From: DATIBL01 sp035457505
GTDB taxonomy: Bacteria > Patescibacteriota > Minisyncoccia > Phycocordibacterales > UBA6899
DNA length: 6,930 bases
Assembly: GCA_035457505.1 (NCBI GenBank)
Contig: DATIBL010000050.1
Location: forward strand, 1 to 6,930
Reading direction: 5' to 3'
In this document: one piece after another, positions 1 to 5,025 of the stretch
How the letters are laid out: each line of letters begins with the position of its first letter
How positions within the stretch are numbered: position 1 is the stretch's first letter
Program-made: the position numbers and the translations under genes
The notes under the pieces: generated by a model
What the model was told of the DNA's origin: nothing
Database searches by the model: none
What the model saw: the letters and a program-made list of their open reading frames with translations, nothing else

Positions 1-585
1 CTCACCGCAAATCTACAGTCCAAGCGGGATGTCGAATATGCGACCGCGTCTTTCGGTCAGGGAATCGCTGTGACGCCCGTCAATGTGACAGTGGCGCTCG
101 CATCGCTTGGCAACGGAGGATATCTGGTCACCCCCTACGTGCTTGATGAGATCCGCTACGAATCCGGGCGCATCCGAGAGACAGTCCCGAATCCCGGCGA
201 GCAGATCCTCAAGAAGGAAACGTCCGACGAGATCTCGCGGATGCTGGTCAAAGTCGTGGACACTGCGCTCTTGAACGGAAGCGTCAAAGTACCCGAATAT
301 TCGATTGCCGCCAAAACGGGAACTGCGCAGATGGCCCGCCCGCGGACGGAAGGCGGCGGATACTACGACGATCGCTATCTCCACACCTTCTTTGGCTATT
401 TTCCTGCCTATGACCCAAAATTCATCGTTTTTCTCTATACCGAGAATCCAAAAGACGCCACATTTGCCTCACATACCCTGACCCATCCGTTCATGCGAAC
501 TGCCAAATTTTTGCTACACTACTATGAGATTCCGCCGGACCGCGATCCGAACGCGTCTCCCGGATTCTCGCGACTCGACCCATGA
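1..585 (+). CDS. ftsI: Class B penicillin-binding protein (FtsI/PBP2-type transpeptidase), C-terminal part
   Basis: This is the 3' end of a gene whose start lies before the window; frame 1 is open from base 1 and the fragment is 194 aa. It carries the end of a penicillin-binding transpeptidase domain. A segment reading ATASFGQGIAVTPVN (fragment residues 14-28) is typical just before the last active-site motif. The third catalytic motif, KTG followed by TAQ, is at fragment residues 105-110 (bases 313-330). The Ser-x-x-Lys and Ser-x-Asn motifs must lie upstream. Such enzymes cross-link peptidoglycan stem peptides on the outer face of the membrane, at the septum for FtsI. The TGA stop overlaps the ATG of murF in an ATGA arrangement, so the two are very likely cotranscribed and translationally coupled. 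The dcw-like link to murF favours FtsI over an elongation PBP2, but the fragment alone cannot decide this. Confidence 0.9.
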   Translation, partial: LTANLQSKRDVEYATASFGQGIAVTPVNVTVALASLGNGGYLVTPYVLDEIRYESGRIRETVPNPGEQILKKETSDEISRMLVKVVDTALLNGSVKVPEYSIAAKTGTAQMARPRTEGGGYYDDRYLHTFFGYFPAYDPKFIVFLYTENPKDATFASHTLTHPFMRTAKFLLHYYEIPPDRDPNASPGFSRLDP

Positions 586-1922
586 TCAAAGACCTCCTCC
601 GATCTCTCGTGATACGGCTCCTCGAACGTGAAGCGCGCGCAGCGCTTCTTCGCCATACGCCGTTCGTGATCGCAGTGACCGGCTCAGTTGGGAAGACCAC
701 GACGAAAGATCTCATTGCGGCAGTGCTCGAGAAGTCTACGCGGCTGCGCAAGAGCATGAAGAGTTTCAATAGCGAGATCGGCCTCCCGCTCTCCGTGCTC
801 GGCCTTCCGAACGCCTGGTCGAGTCCGATCGGCTGGATCAAGAATCTCTGGCTGGGCTTCAAGGCTTCTCGAGGAGGCGAGTTTCCGGAGACGCTTGTGC
901 TCGAGATCGGCGCAGATCATCCCGGCGACATCGGACACGCCATGTCGTGGATCGCTCCGGATATTGCCGTCGTCACGCGGCTTCCCGAGCGGCCGGTGCA
1001 TGTCGAATTCTTTTCCTCACCCGAGGAAGTGCGCGAGGAAAAGGCAAAGCTCGTTGTGGGCCTCAAAGACAACGGCGTGTTTGTCGGCAATGGAGATGAT
1101 GCTGCTGTGCTTGGGCTCCGCACGCGGACCAAAGCGCGGATGATCACCTACGGTATGCGCGAGGGCGTGATGATGCGCTCTCCCTCCGCCGAGATCCTCT
1201 ACGAGATCGACCCGGAGACGAAACGCCGTGTTCCTGTCGGAATGGGATTTCGCATCGATTGGTCTGGCGGAAGCTACCCGATCCGACTGTATGGCGTTGT
1301 GGGAGAGCAGGGTGTTATGGCAGCACTGGCAGCGCTTGCGGTGGGTGTTGCGCGAAATACGCATATGCTCGATATGATCGATGCACTCGGCGCGTTCTCG
1401 TTTCCGCCAGGCCGCATGCGGCTCATCCCCGGAAAGAATCATTCCATTTTGATCGATGACACATACAACGCCTCTCCGGTCGCGATGGCAGAGGCGATTG
1501 AGACGCTCGCGCGGGTGGACGTTGCAGGCCCGGCGGGTCCATCGCGTCGTATCGCCGTCCTTGGTGACATGCTTGAGCTCGGAAAATATAGCGAAGAGGA
1601 GCACCGCAAGATCGGCAAGCTTCTTGCGCTCCGACGGATCGACATGCTGGTCGCAGTGGGGAAGCGGGCCGCATGGATCGCTGAGGCGGCACGCGAAGAG
1701 GGGATGCTCCGCGGGGCGATCTATCACTGTATGGACTCCGTCGAGGCAGGTGAATGGCTTGCGGCGCGCGTAGAGACGGGCGATGCGATCCTCTTGAAAG
1801 GCTCCCAAGGCTCCGGCCCCGATCTGATCCGCATGGAACGAGCAACACGCAAACTCATGAATGATCCAGGCCGCGCTCACGAGCTTCTTGTACGGCAAGA
1901 AGATGAGTGGCAGACGCATTGA
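582..1922 (+). CDS. murF: MurF-type UDP-MurNAc-tripeptide--D-Ala-D-Ala ligase, lacking the N-terminal domain
   Basis: MurF is an ATP-dependent cytoplasmic ligase that adds D-Ala-D-Ala to UDP-MurNAc-tripeptide, the last cytoplasmic step in making the stem peptide. Seen in the 446-aa product: a Mur-ligase P-loop VTGSVGKTTTKD at residues 32-43; LEIGADHPGDI at 107-117, matching the metal/ATP-binding segment of the central domain; DDTYNASP at 292-299, the MurF version of the C-terminal hallmark; VLGDMLELG further on; and LLKGSQG near 406. Only about 31 residues precede the P-loop, whereas classical MurF has a UDP-MurNAc-binding domain of roughly 80-100 residues there, so domain 1 is missing. Total length is nevertheless near the usual 450, so the central and C-terminal domains are somewhat long. 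The start is fixed by the ATGA overlap with the upstream PBP gene. A related Mur ligase is less likely because of the DDTYNASP motif. Confidence 0.93.
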   Translation: MIKDLLRSLVIRLLEREARAALLRHTPFVIAVTGSVGKTTTKDLIAAVLEKSTRLRKSMKSFNSEIGLPLSVLGLPNAWSSPIGWIKNLWLGFKASRGGEFPETLVLEIGADHPGDIGHAMSWIAPDIAVVTRLPERPVHVEFFSSPEEVREEKAKLVVGLKDNGVFVGNGDDAAVLGLRTRTKARMITYGMREGVMMRSPSAEILYEIDPETKRRVPVGMGFRIDWSGGSYPIRLYGVVGEQGVMAALAALAVGVARNTHMLDMIDALGAFSFPPGRMRLIPGKNHSILIDDTYNASPVAMAEAIETLARVDVAGPAGPSRRIAVLGDMLELGKYSEEEHRKIGKLLALRRIDMLVAVGKRAAWIAEAAREEGMLRGAIYHCMDSVEAGEWLAARVETGDAILLKGSQGSGPDLIRMERATRKLMNDPGRAHELLVRQEDEWQTH

Positions 1923-1935
1923 TGTACGGTCACCT

Positions 1936-2295
1936 ATGGAGATTCTCGACGACAGCTACGCAGCGTTCAACCTGATCGAAGGGCTATTCTGGATCATTCT
2001 CGGACTGGTCGCGTTTGGGGTATCGTCGCGCATCCCTCACGAGCTCCGACGGTTTGCACACGTCCAGGCTGCGAATCTTGGTGTTTTCGGCGTGAGCGAT
2101 ATTGTGGAAGCGCTTGCGGGGAGCTTTTTCGAGCCCGGCATGGAATGGCTCTTCGCGTGGAAGGCGATCAATGTAATCCTTCTCGTCGCAGCGATTCCCT
2201 GGTATCTCTGGATCCGCTTCGCTCTGCGCCCGATTCTGCCTCCGGCCTCGGAGGTTCATGAGCGCGAGGAGTCTGGAGTGGGCGAAGAAAAATAA
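1936..2295 (+). CDS. Small predicted integral membrane protein, unknown function
   Basis: I do not recognise a named family. From ATG 1936 the product is 119 aa. A strongly hydrophobic segment lies at residues 13-31 (LIEGLFWIILGLVAFGVSS). A weaker one at about 44-62 contains FGVSDIVEALAG. A third at 76-97 (INVILLVAAIPWYLWIRF) is followed by a charged Glu-rich tail. This suggests two or three membrane spans. The acidic residues inside the middle segment (SDIVE) are unusual for a simple anchor and may be functional. The same frame is open upstream with ATGs at 1861 and 1903 that would overlap murF. I prefer 1936 because it starts 13 bases after the murF stop and just before the first hydrophobic segment, but none of the three has a clear Shine-Dalgarno. 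It is probably read from the ftsI-murF transcript. It converges with the minus-strand array, and its end overlaps that array's last terminator. Confidence 0.65.
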   Translation: MEILDDSYAAFNLIEGLFWIILGLVAFGVSSRIPHELRRFAHVQAANLGVFGVSDIVEALAGSFFEPGMEWLFAWKAINVILLVAAIPWYLWIRFALRPILPPASEVHEREESGVGEEK

Positions 2296-2327
2296 AGAAC
2301 CGTTCGCCTCAGGTGAGAGCGAACGGT
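2284..2327 (-). terminator. Intrinsic terminator of the minus-strand gene ending at 2347
   Basis: A perfect 9-bp stem ACCGTTCGC/GCGAACGGT (2299-2307 with 2319-2327) has a short internal CTC/GAG extension. On the minus strand it is followed by a T-rich run (TCTTTATTTTTCTT, about 2297-2284). The plus-strand side has no T run, so it mainly stops leftward transcription, although the hairpin could also slow transcripts coming from murF. Confidence 0.85.
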
Positions 2328-2346
2328 CGGTGATGGTTCTCCGGCA

Positions 2347-2697
2347 TTAGTGGATGAAGGAGGAGCGGCCTTCGTGCGATTTGAGGGTTTCGTCGGCCTC
2401 GGTCACGATCTTGTCGAGGCGATCCAGGAGACCGCTTGCGACGAACGGACGCTCGGTGTCGTTTGCGCGATAGTACTTCTCGAAATACAGAGTCCGATCT
2501 TCCGGATTGAGTGCGAGCCAGATACGGTCGTGGAAAAAAGCGGCGTACGCCTTTGGATCACAGAGCATTGCGAAAAATTCTTCATCGCGCGGTTCGCCCT
2601 CCGCCTGGTGCGCCTTTTCGATCGCAAGGATCTGTCTGCGGACATCTTCACGCAAGAGCTCCATGATGCTGCTCTCGCCTTCCAGGGTGATGGTCAT
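2347..2697 (-). CDS. Small helical protein of the W-x7-R array (member A), unknown function
   Basis: The product is 116 aa from ATG 2697, soluble, charged and predicted helical, with no signal peptide or membrane segment. The core shared with its neighbours is YAAFFHDRIWLALNPEDR (residues 51-68), with Trp60 and Arg68 in a W-x7-R arrangement followed by a hydrophobic stretch (LYFEKYY). The frame is open to an ATG at 2742, but that ATG lies inside the spacer of the candidate promoter at 2724-2752. ATG 2697 is preceded by GAGAG at a spacing of 6 and leaves a leader of about 20 bases, so I chose it. ATG 2664 (MELLRED) is a third option. The gene has its own promoter candidate and its own terminator, so it appears to be monocistronic. 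The biochemical role is unknown; a fast-diverging helical binding or regulatory protein is only a guess. Confidence 0.72.
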   Translation of the reverse strand: MTITLEGESSIMELLREDVRRQILAIEKAHQAEGEPRDEEFFAMLCDPKAYAAFFHDRIWLALNPEDRTLYFEKYYRANDTERPFVASGLLDRLDKIVTEADETLKSHEGRSSFIH

Positions 2698-2723
2698 GAT
2701 GCGCTCTCGGCGCTTCCACTCTG

Positions 2724-2752
2724 AAACTACCGCTTGGCGCATGCGGCGTCAA
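2724..2752 (-). promoter_or_regulatory. Candidate promoter of array member A
   Basis: On the minus strand a TTGACG box (2752-2747, 5/6 to consensus) is separated by 17 bases from TAGTTT (2729-2724, 3/6). The -35 box overlaps the end of the T run of the terminator of the gene upstream. The predicted start near 2717 fits translation from ATG 2697. The -10 is weak, so this is a spacing-based call. Confidence 0.45.
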
Positions 2753-2776
2753 ACAAAAACCCGCCCGGAGGGGCGG
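2751..2776 (-). terminator. Intrinsic terminator of the minus-strand gene ending at 2787
   Basis: On the minus strand CCGCCC-CTCC-GGCGG forms a GC-rich stem of 6 bp (2776-2771 with 2766-2761) with a 4-base loop. It is followed directly by GTTTTTGTTT (2760-2751). It begins about 10 bases after the TAA of the 2787-3191 gene. This is a textbook rho-independent terminator. Confidence 0.92.
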
Positions 2777-2786
2777 ATCAGATCGC

Positions 2787-3191
2787 TTAGAGCGCGGCGA
2801 GATTATTGAGTCGGTACGCGATCCGCAGGAAACGGATCTCCTTCCAGATCTCCGGTTTCCGGAGCATGATCCGGAGTCCGCTTCGGAAGGCTGCAGCATC
2901 AAGCGGGATCGCCGACATCCGCTCGGCAACATAGCCTTCTAGGACACGGACTTGTTCGGAGCGGTGGTCTGCCATCCACTGGATAAAGAGGATCAGATAC
3001 CGGACGTTTTCCGGAAGGGTGACGAATTCTGCGTACTCCTGTTCGAGCGCCGCGCGGGCGGGGTGGTCGTCCGGAAGACTGGCAACGCCGCGTCGAGCGA
3101 CGGCAAGCGAGTGCGGCTCAAGATAGGCGACAAAATCGTCAAAGAGCGGAACCCCGGTTCGATAATCGATTCCGGCAAAGAACTCATGCAT
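2787..3191 (-). CDS. Small helical protein of the W-x7-R array (member B), unknown function
   Basis: The product is 134 aa, soluble and predicted mostly helical. Residues 40-44 (PDDHP) match a P-x-x-H-P element also present in members C and D. The core is FIQWMADHRSEQVRVLEGYV (69-88). It aligns from Trp72 with member D (W-x-A-x3-S-E-x-x-R), although the Arg found at W+8 in the others is Gln80 here. The C-terminus is basic and helical (RKPEIWKEIRFLRIAYRLN). The start ATG 3191 is well supported: GGAG at 3202-3199 lies 7 bases upstream, and a TATCAT -10 box sits at 3226-3221. Its own promoter and terminator make it a separate transcription unit. I recognise no catalytic motif or known family. 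Confidence 0.8.
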   Translation of the reverse strand: MHEFFAGIDYRTGVPLFDDFVAYLEPHSLAVARRGVASLPDDHPARAALEQEYAEFVTLPENVRYLILFIQWMADHRSEQVRVLEGYVAERMSAIPLDAAAFRSGLRIMLRKPEIWKEIRFLRIAYRLNNLAAL

Positions 3192-3198
3192 GGCGATA

Positions 3199-3202
3199 CT
3201 CC
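3199..3202 (-). promoter_or_regulatory. Ribosome binding site of array member B
   Basis: On the minus strand GGAG lies 7 bases before ATG 3191. The same motif and spacing occur before member C, which supports both starts. Confidence 0.7.
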
Positions 3203-3220
3203 GTGAGGGACCTTCCGCCT

Positions 3221-3248
3221 ATGATACGCACTGCTGGCTCGGTCGCAA
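3221..3248 (-). promoter_or_regulatory. Candidate sigma70-type promoter of array member B
   Basis: On the minus strand TTGCGA (3248-3243, 4/6), a 16-base spacer and TATCAT (3226-3221, 5/6) give the best promoter in the array. Transcription would begin near 3214, leaving a leader of about 22 bases that contains the GGAG ribosome binding site. Confidence 0.65.
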
Positions 3249-3282
3249 GTTCCTGACCCGTGTGAGAGGGAGGTCAGCATAC

Positions 3283-3312
3283 AAAAAACTCCCTTCTGGT
3301 GAGGAGGGGAGT
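3283..3312 (-). terminator. Intrinsic terminator of the minus-strand gene ending at 3322
   Basis: On the minus strand ACTCCC (3312-3307) pairs with GGGAGT (3293-3288), with a further partly paired inner stem. It is followed by TTTTTT (3288-3283). It lies about 10 bases after the TAA of the 3322-3642 gene. Confidence 0.88.
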
Positions 3313-3321
3313 CGTACTGGC

Positions 3322-3642
3322 TTAGTGCTTCGGCATGAAAGACTCATCTGCGAGTGCTTGCTCCATGCGTTTTTTGAAGGCGCCTCCGGCGACGAAGGCG
3401 CAGGCAAGCTTCGTAAGATTGCTCTCTGGGATTTTCCTGATCGCGTTGAAAAGAAAGTCTCGTTCGTCCGGCGAGAACATCATCCAGATCGAAGTAAATT
3501 TCTTCTCCCACTCTGCGTCGACAGTGAGGCACCTGAGACTCGGATGAGTCGGATTCAGTTCGAGAAATTCGCGGCAGTTCGAAAGAAGATACTCCCGCAC
3601 CGCGCCTTTGAAGGCGCAAAATTTTGGATCGTTCTCGGTCAT
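3322..3642 (-). CDS. Small helical protein of the W-x7-R array (member C), unknown function
   Basis: The product is 106 aa, soluble and helical, with no signal or membrane segment. It carries PTHP at residues 31-34, matching the P-x-x-H-P element of members B and D. The core WEKKFTSIWMMFSPDERDFLF (45-65) has Trp53 and Arg61 in the W-x7-R arrangement and is closest to member A (IWLALNPEDR). A hydrophobic helix with GG (VAGGAF) follows. Three cysteines (residues 9, 23 and 38) plus Cys81 are not in a metal-binding pattern. ATG 3642 is supported by GGAG at 3653-3650 with a spacing of 7 and by promoter-like boxes directly upstream. It has its own terminator. The function is unknown; the link to its neighbours rests on eye alignment only. 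Confidence 0.78.
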   Translation of the reverse strand: MTENDPKFCAFKGAVREYLLSNCREFLELNPTHPSLRCLTVDAEWEKKFTSIWMMFSPDERDFLFNAIRKIPESNLTKLACAFVAGGAFKKRMEQALADESFMPKH

Positions 3643-3649
3643 GAGATCG

Positions 3650-3653
3650 CTCC
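3650..3653 (-). promoter_or_regulatory. Ribosome binding site of array member C
   Basis: On the minus strand GGAG (within GGGAG) lies 7 bases before ATG 3642, the same layout as for member B. Confidence 0.7.
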
Positions 3654-3669
3654 CGATTCATCTCCGGAT

Positions 3670-3698
3670 ATGCTACGTCTCTTGAGAAATGTGTGCAA
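3670..3698 (-). promoter_or_regulatory. Candidate promoter of array member C
   Basis: On the minus strand TTGCAC (3698-3693), a 17-base spacer and TAGCAT (3675-3670, 4/6) sit immediately after the T run of the upstream terminator, with one base between. The -35 match is weak (TTG only), but position and spacing repeat what is seen for member A. Confidence 0.45.
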
Positions 3699-3699
3699 C

Positions 3700-3727
3700 A
3701 AAAAACCGGACCCACAAGCGGATCCGG
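3700..3727 (-). terminator. Intrinsic terminator of the minus-strand gene ending at 3736
   Basis: On the minus strand CCGGATCCG-CTTG-TGGGTCCGG (3727-3706) folds into a 9-bp stem including two G-U pairs, with a 4-base loop, followed by TTTTTT (3705-3700). The two wobble pairs form only in the leftward RNA, which agrees with the direction of the T run. Confidence 0.9.
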
Positions 3728-3735
3728 AGGCAAGG

Positions 3736-4137
3736 CTAATGCATCTTTCTTGGCGTAGTAGCCGCACGCGCTTTTGCGCGATTGGCGATTGCGAGAAACG
3801 CTGTCATCATCCGCTCGCGCTCGGAATTGTCCATGGCTGTCCAGAGATATGCGAGCCGCTCGGCAAATTCCAACGGCTCGATCGTGGGAAGAACAGCAAA
3901 TGCGCGTGAGGGCGGTTCGCGGTCGGAGGCGATGTCGCGGAGTTCTTTCCAGAGGTCTGTTCGGTCGACCGGAAGCAATCGGGCAAGATGCTCGAGGAAG
4001 TGCTGATGCCATGGGCGGCCGTCGTGCGCGCTGGTGATCGTCGGGTGTCCGGCAGGAAGTTTCGCAGCAAGGTGCCGCGAGAATGTTCGCGCCAAAAGGC
4101 GTGCGAGCCGCTCATGCGGCGTGCGATGCTGTTTCAT
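3736..4137 (-). CDS. Small helical protein of the W-x7-R array (member D), unknown function
   Basis: The product is 133 aa from ATG 4137, or 142 aa from an in-frame GTG at 4164. It is the most basic member of the array, Arg/Ala-rich with a helical N-terminus (HERLARLLARTFSRHLAAKL). It carries PAGHP at residues 28-32, the element shared with B and C. The core FAERLAYLWTAMDNSERERM (91-110) has Trp99 and Arg107 in the W-x7-R arrangement. A second, similar-looking stretch (LARLLPVDRTDLWKELRDI, 51-69) may be an independent helix pair. I prefer ATG 4137 because the candidate promoter would start transcription close to 4163, which would leave the GTG leaderless; neither start has a good Shine-Dalgarno. 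It is the first member of the minus-strand array and is divergent from the HD-domain gene. The function is unknown. Confidence 0.72.
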   Translation of the reverse strand: MKQHRTPHERLARLLARTFSRHLAAKLPAGHPTITSAHDGRPWHQHFLEHLARLLPVDRTDLWKELRDIASDREPPSRAFAVLPTIEPLEFAERLAYLWTAMDNSERERMMTAFLAIANRAKARAATTPRKMH

Positions 4138-4169
4138 GGGTTGATACGAAGAACGCGTTGCCACTCTCT

Positions 4170-4198
4170 ATGGTTCCAGTCCGCGGGGGAGCGGTCAA
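4170..4198 (-). promoter_or_regulatory. Candidate promoter of array member D
   Basis: On the minus strand a good -35 box TTGACC (4198-4193, 5/6) is followed after 17 bases by a poor -10 AACCAT (4175-4170, 3/6). The -35 lies back to back with that of the HD-domain gene, 37 bases away. Confidence 0.4.
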
Positions 4199-4210
4199 TG
4201 CTTGATGCCG

Positions 4211-4227
4211 CTCGAAGAGAATTCGAG
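4211..4227. promoter_or_regulatory. Candidate operator: perfect inverted repeat between divergent promoters
   Basis: CTCGAA-N5-TTCGAG is a perfect 6-bp inverted repeat with a 5-base spacer. It lies between the -35 box of array member D (ending at 4198) and the -35 box of the HD-domain gene (beginning at 4236). The position suits a dimeric regulator controlling one or both promoters. No T run follows, so it is not a terminator. A 6-bp repeat can arise by chance. Confidence 0.35.
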
Positions 4228-4235
4228 GGATGGGG

Positions 4236-4266
4236 TTGACTTTGCAAATTCGTATTGCAGTATATG
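4236..4266 (+). promoter_or_regulatory. Candidate promoter of the HD-domain gene
   Basis: TTGACT (4236-4241, 5/6) lies upstream of AGTATATG (4259-4266). The -10 could be AGTATA at spacing 17, GTATAT at 18 or TATATG at 19. The leader before ATG 4291 would be about 20 bases and holds the strong ribosome binding site. Confidence 0.5.
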
Positions 4267-4279
4267 TCTGGAATTGGAG

Positions 4280-4285
4280 AAAGGG
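4280..4285 (+). promoter_or_regulatory. Ribosome binding site deciding the HD-domain gene start
   Basis: AAAGGG, itself preceded by GGAG at 4276-4279, lies 5 bases before ATG 4291. This purine-rich stretch is the strongest Shine-Dalgarno in the window and favours 4291 over the in-frame ATGs at 4255 (which overlaps the promoter) and 4264. Confidence 0.8.
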
Positions 4286-4290
4286 AAAAA

Positions 4291-4941
4291 ATGGAGAAAC
4301 TTGAGGAGCTCTTTGTCGCTGCTCTTGTCGATGTCGGCGTTGACGAGAGCGATCGAGCGGTCATCCTTCGCTATCTCTCGATTCTGCGAGATAAGGGAGA
4401 AATACATCAACAGCACTATGCGCACTCACTTCGAGTTGGCATGAAGTCTCGGGAGATCGCACGATTTGTGCATCACGAGGAACGTCCACTCTTGATTGCG
4501 GGAGCCTTTCACGATATCGGCAAGTGCCACATCTCTTGCGTGACCCTTGCAAGAACCGAAGTGTGGACAGCGGACGACCAGGATGCGATCGAGCAGCATG
4601 TCATGCAGGGACATACACTGCTCCGTGACCGCTTTGACCTCTCTGCGGAGATCCTTGTTTGGCATCATCGCTTTCAGTATCACGGATATCCGAAACAGAT
4701 GCCCGATCATTTGCACGGGTACGCCGAGACCACGAAGCTTTTGATCGCCGAGTACGGAAGGATCGTTGCGCTCGCGGACGTGTACGATGCGCTTGGTCGT
4801 GTGAATAGTAGTTCCGGAGGAGTTCGCCTGTCAGGACAAGAAATTCGCAGGCAGATGCATGAATTGAACCGGGATCGCAGGCGGTTGATCGACGCTCTTT
4901 ACGATGGCCGCGTGTTTTCGGAAAACGACCGGAGAGAATAA
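4291..4941 (+). CDS. HD-domain (HD-GYP-like) metal-dependent phosphohydrolase
   Basis: The product is 216 aa, cytoplasmic, and almost entirely one HD domain. Residues that would bind metal are His45, the His74-Asp75 pair followed by x-Gly-Lys (HDIGK, 74-78), His103 and/or His108 (HVMQGH), His125-His126 and Asp163 (ALADVYDAL, 160-168). The layout HD...HH...GYP...D-x-YDA follows HD-GYP proteins, the RpfG-type cyclic-di-GMP phosphodiesterases. However, the central signature is HHRFQYHGYP (125-134) rather than HHE-x-x-DGxGYP: one residue shorter, with the Glu and Asp-Gly missing. The substrate may therefore differ, such as another cyclic or linear nucleotide. There is no receiver or sensor domain, only a short helical N-terminus. 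The start at 4291 is set by AAAGGG 5 bases upstream. The gene has its own promoter candidate and its own terminator and is divergent from array member D. Confidence 0.88.
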   Translation: MEKLEELFVAALVDVGVDESDRAVILRYLSILRDKGEIHQQHYAHSLRVGMKSREIARFVHHEERPLLIAGAFHDIGKCHISCVTLARTEVWTADDQDAIEQHVMQGHTLLRDRFDLSAEILVWHHRFQYHGYPKQMPDHLHGYAETTKLLIAEYGRIVALADVYDALGRVNSSSGGVRLSGQEIRRQMHELNRDRRRLIDALYDGRVFSENDRRE

Positions 4942-4956
4942 TACAGAAACTCAAAC

Positions 4957-4987
4957 ACAGCGTATCATACACGATCCGCTGTTTTTT
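4957..4987 (+). terminator. Intrinsic terminator after the HD-domain gene
   Basis: ACAGCG (4957-4962) pairs with CGCTGT (4977-4982), with an inner ATC/GAT pairing across a 6-base loop, followed by TTTTTT (4982-4987). It starts 15 bases after the stop codon. The stem is only moderately strong. Confidence 0.75.
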
Positions 4988-5025
4988 GTGGCGTATTTTC
5001 GAAAGTTGGCGTAACCTAGGATAGT

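Noticed and set aside
1017..1919. A 300-codon open frame on the minus strand inside murF
   Set aside because: It overlaps a well-identified murF over its whole length, and its translation looks like random Arg/His/Cys-rich shadow sequence.
2296..2340. Outer inverted repeat AGAACC/GGTTCT around the 2299-2327 hairpin, possibly an alternative (antitermination) fold
   Set aside because: It overlaps the main stem by three bases and is only 6 bp. The simple terminator explains the region.
3253..3277. Inverted repeat CTGACC/GGTCAG upstream of array member B
   Set aside because: It has only 6 bp with a 13-base gap, no T run, and no position relative to the promoter that suggests an operator. Chance is a sufficient explanation.
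3190..3909. A 239-codon open frame on the plus strand across array members C and D
   Set aside because: It runs antisense through two terminators, a promoter and two ribosome binding sites of the minus-strand genes. Those minus-strand genes have consistent starts, stops and shared motifs.
2284..4198. Integron-like cassette array
   Set aside because: The one-gene modules are suggestive, but the elements between them are ordinary intrinsic terminators and promoters. No attC-type imperfect palindromes with conserved ends and no integrase gene are visible.
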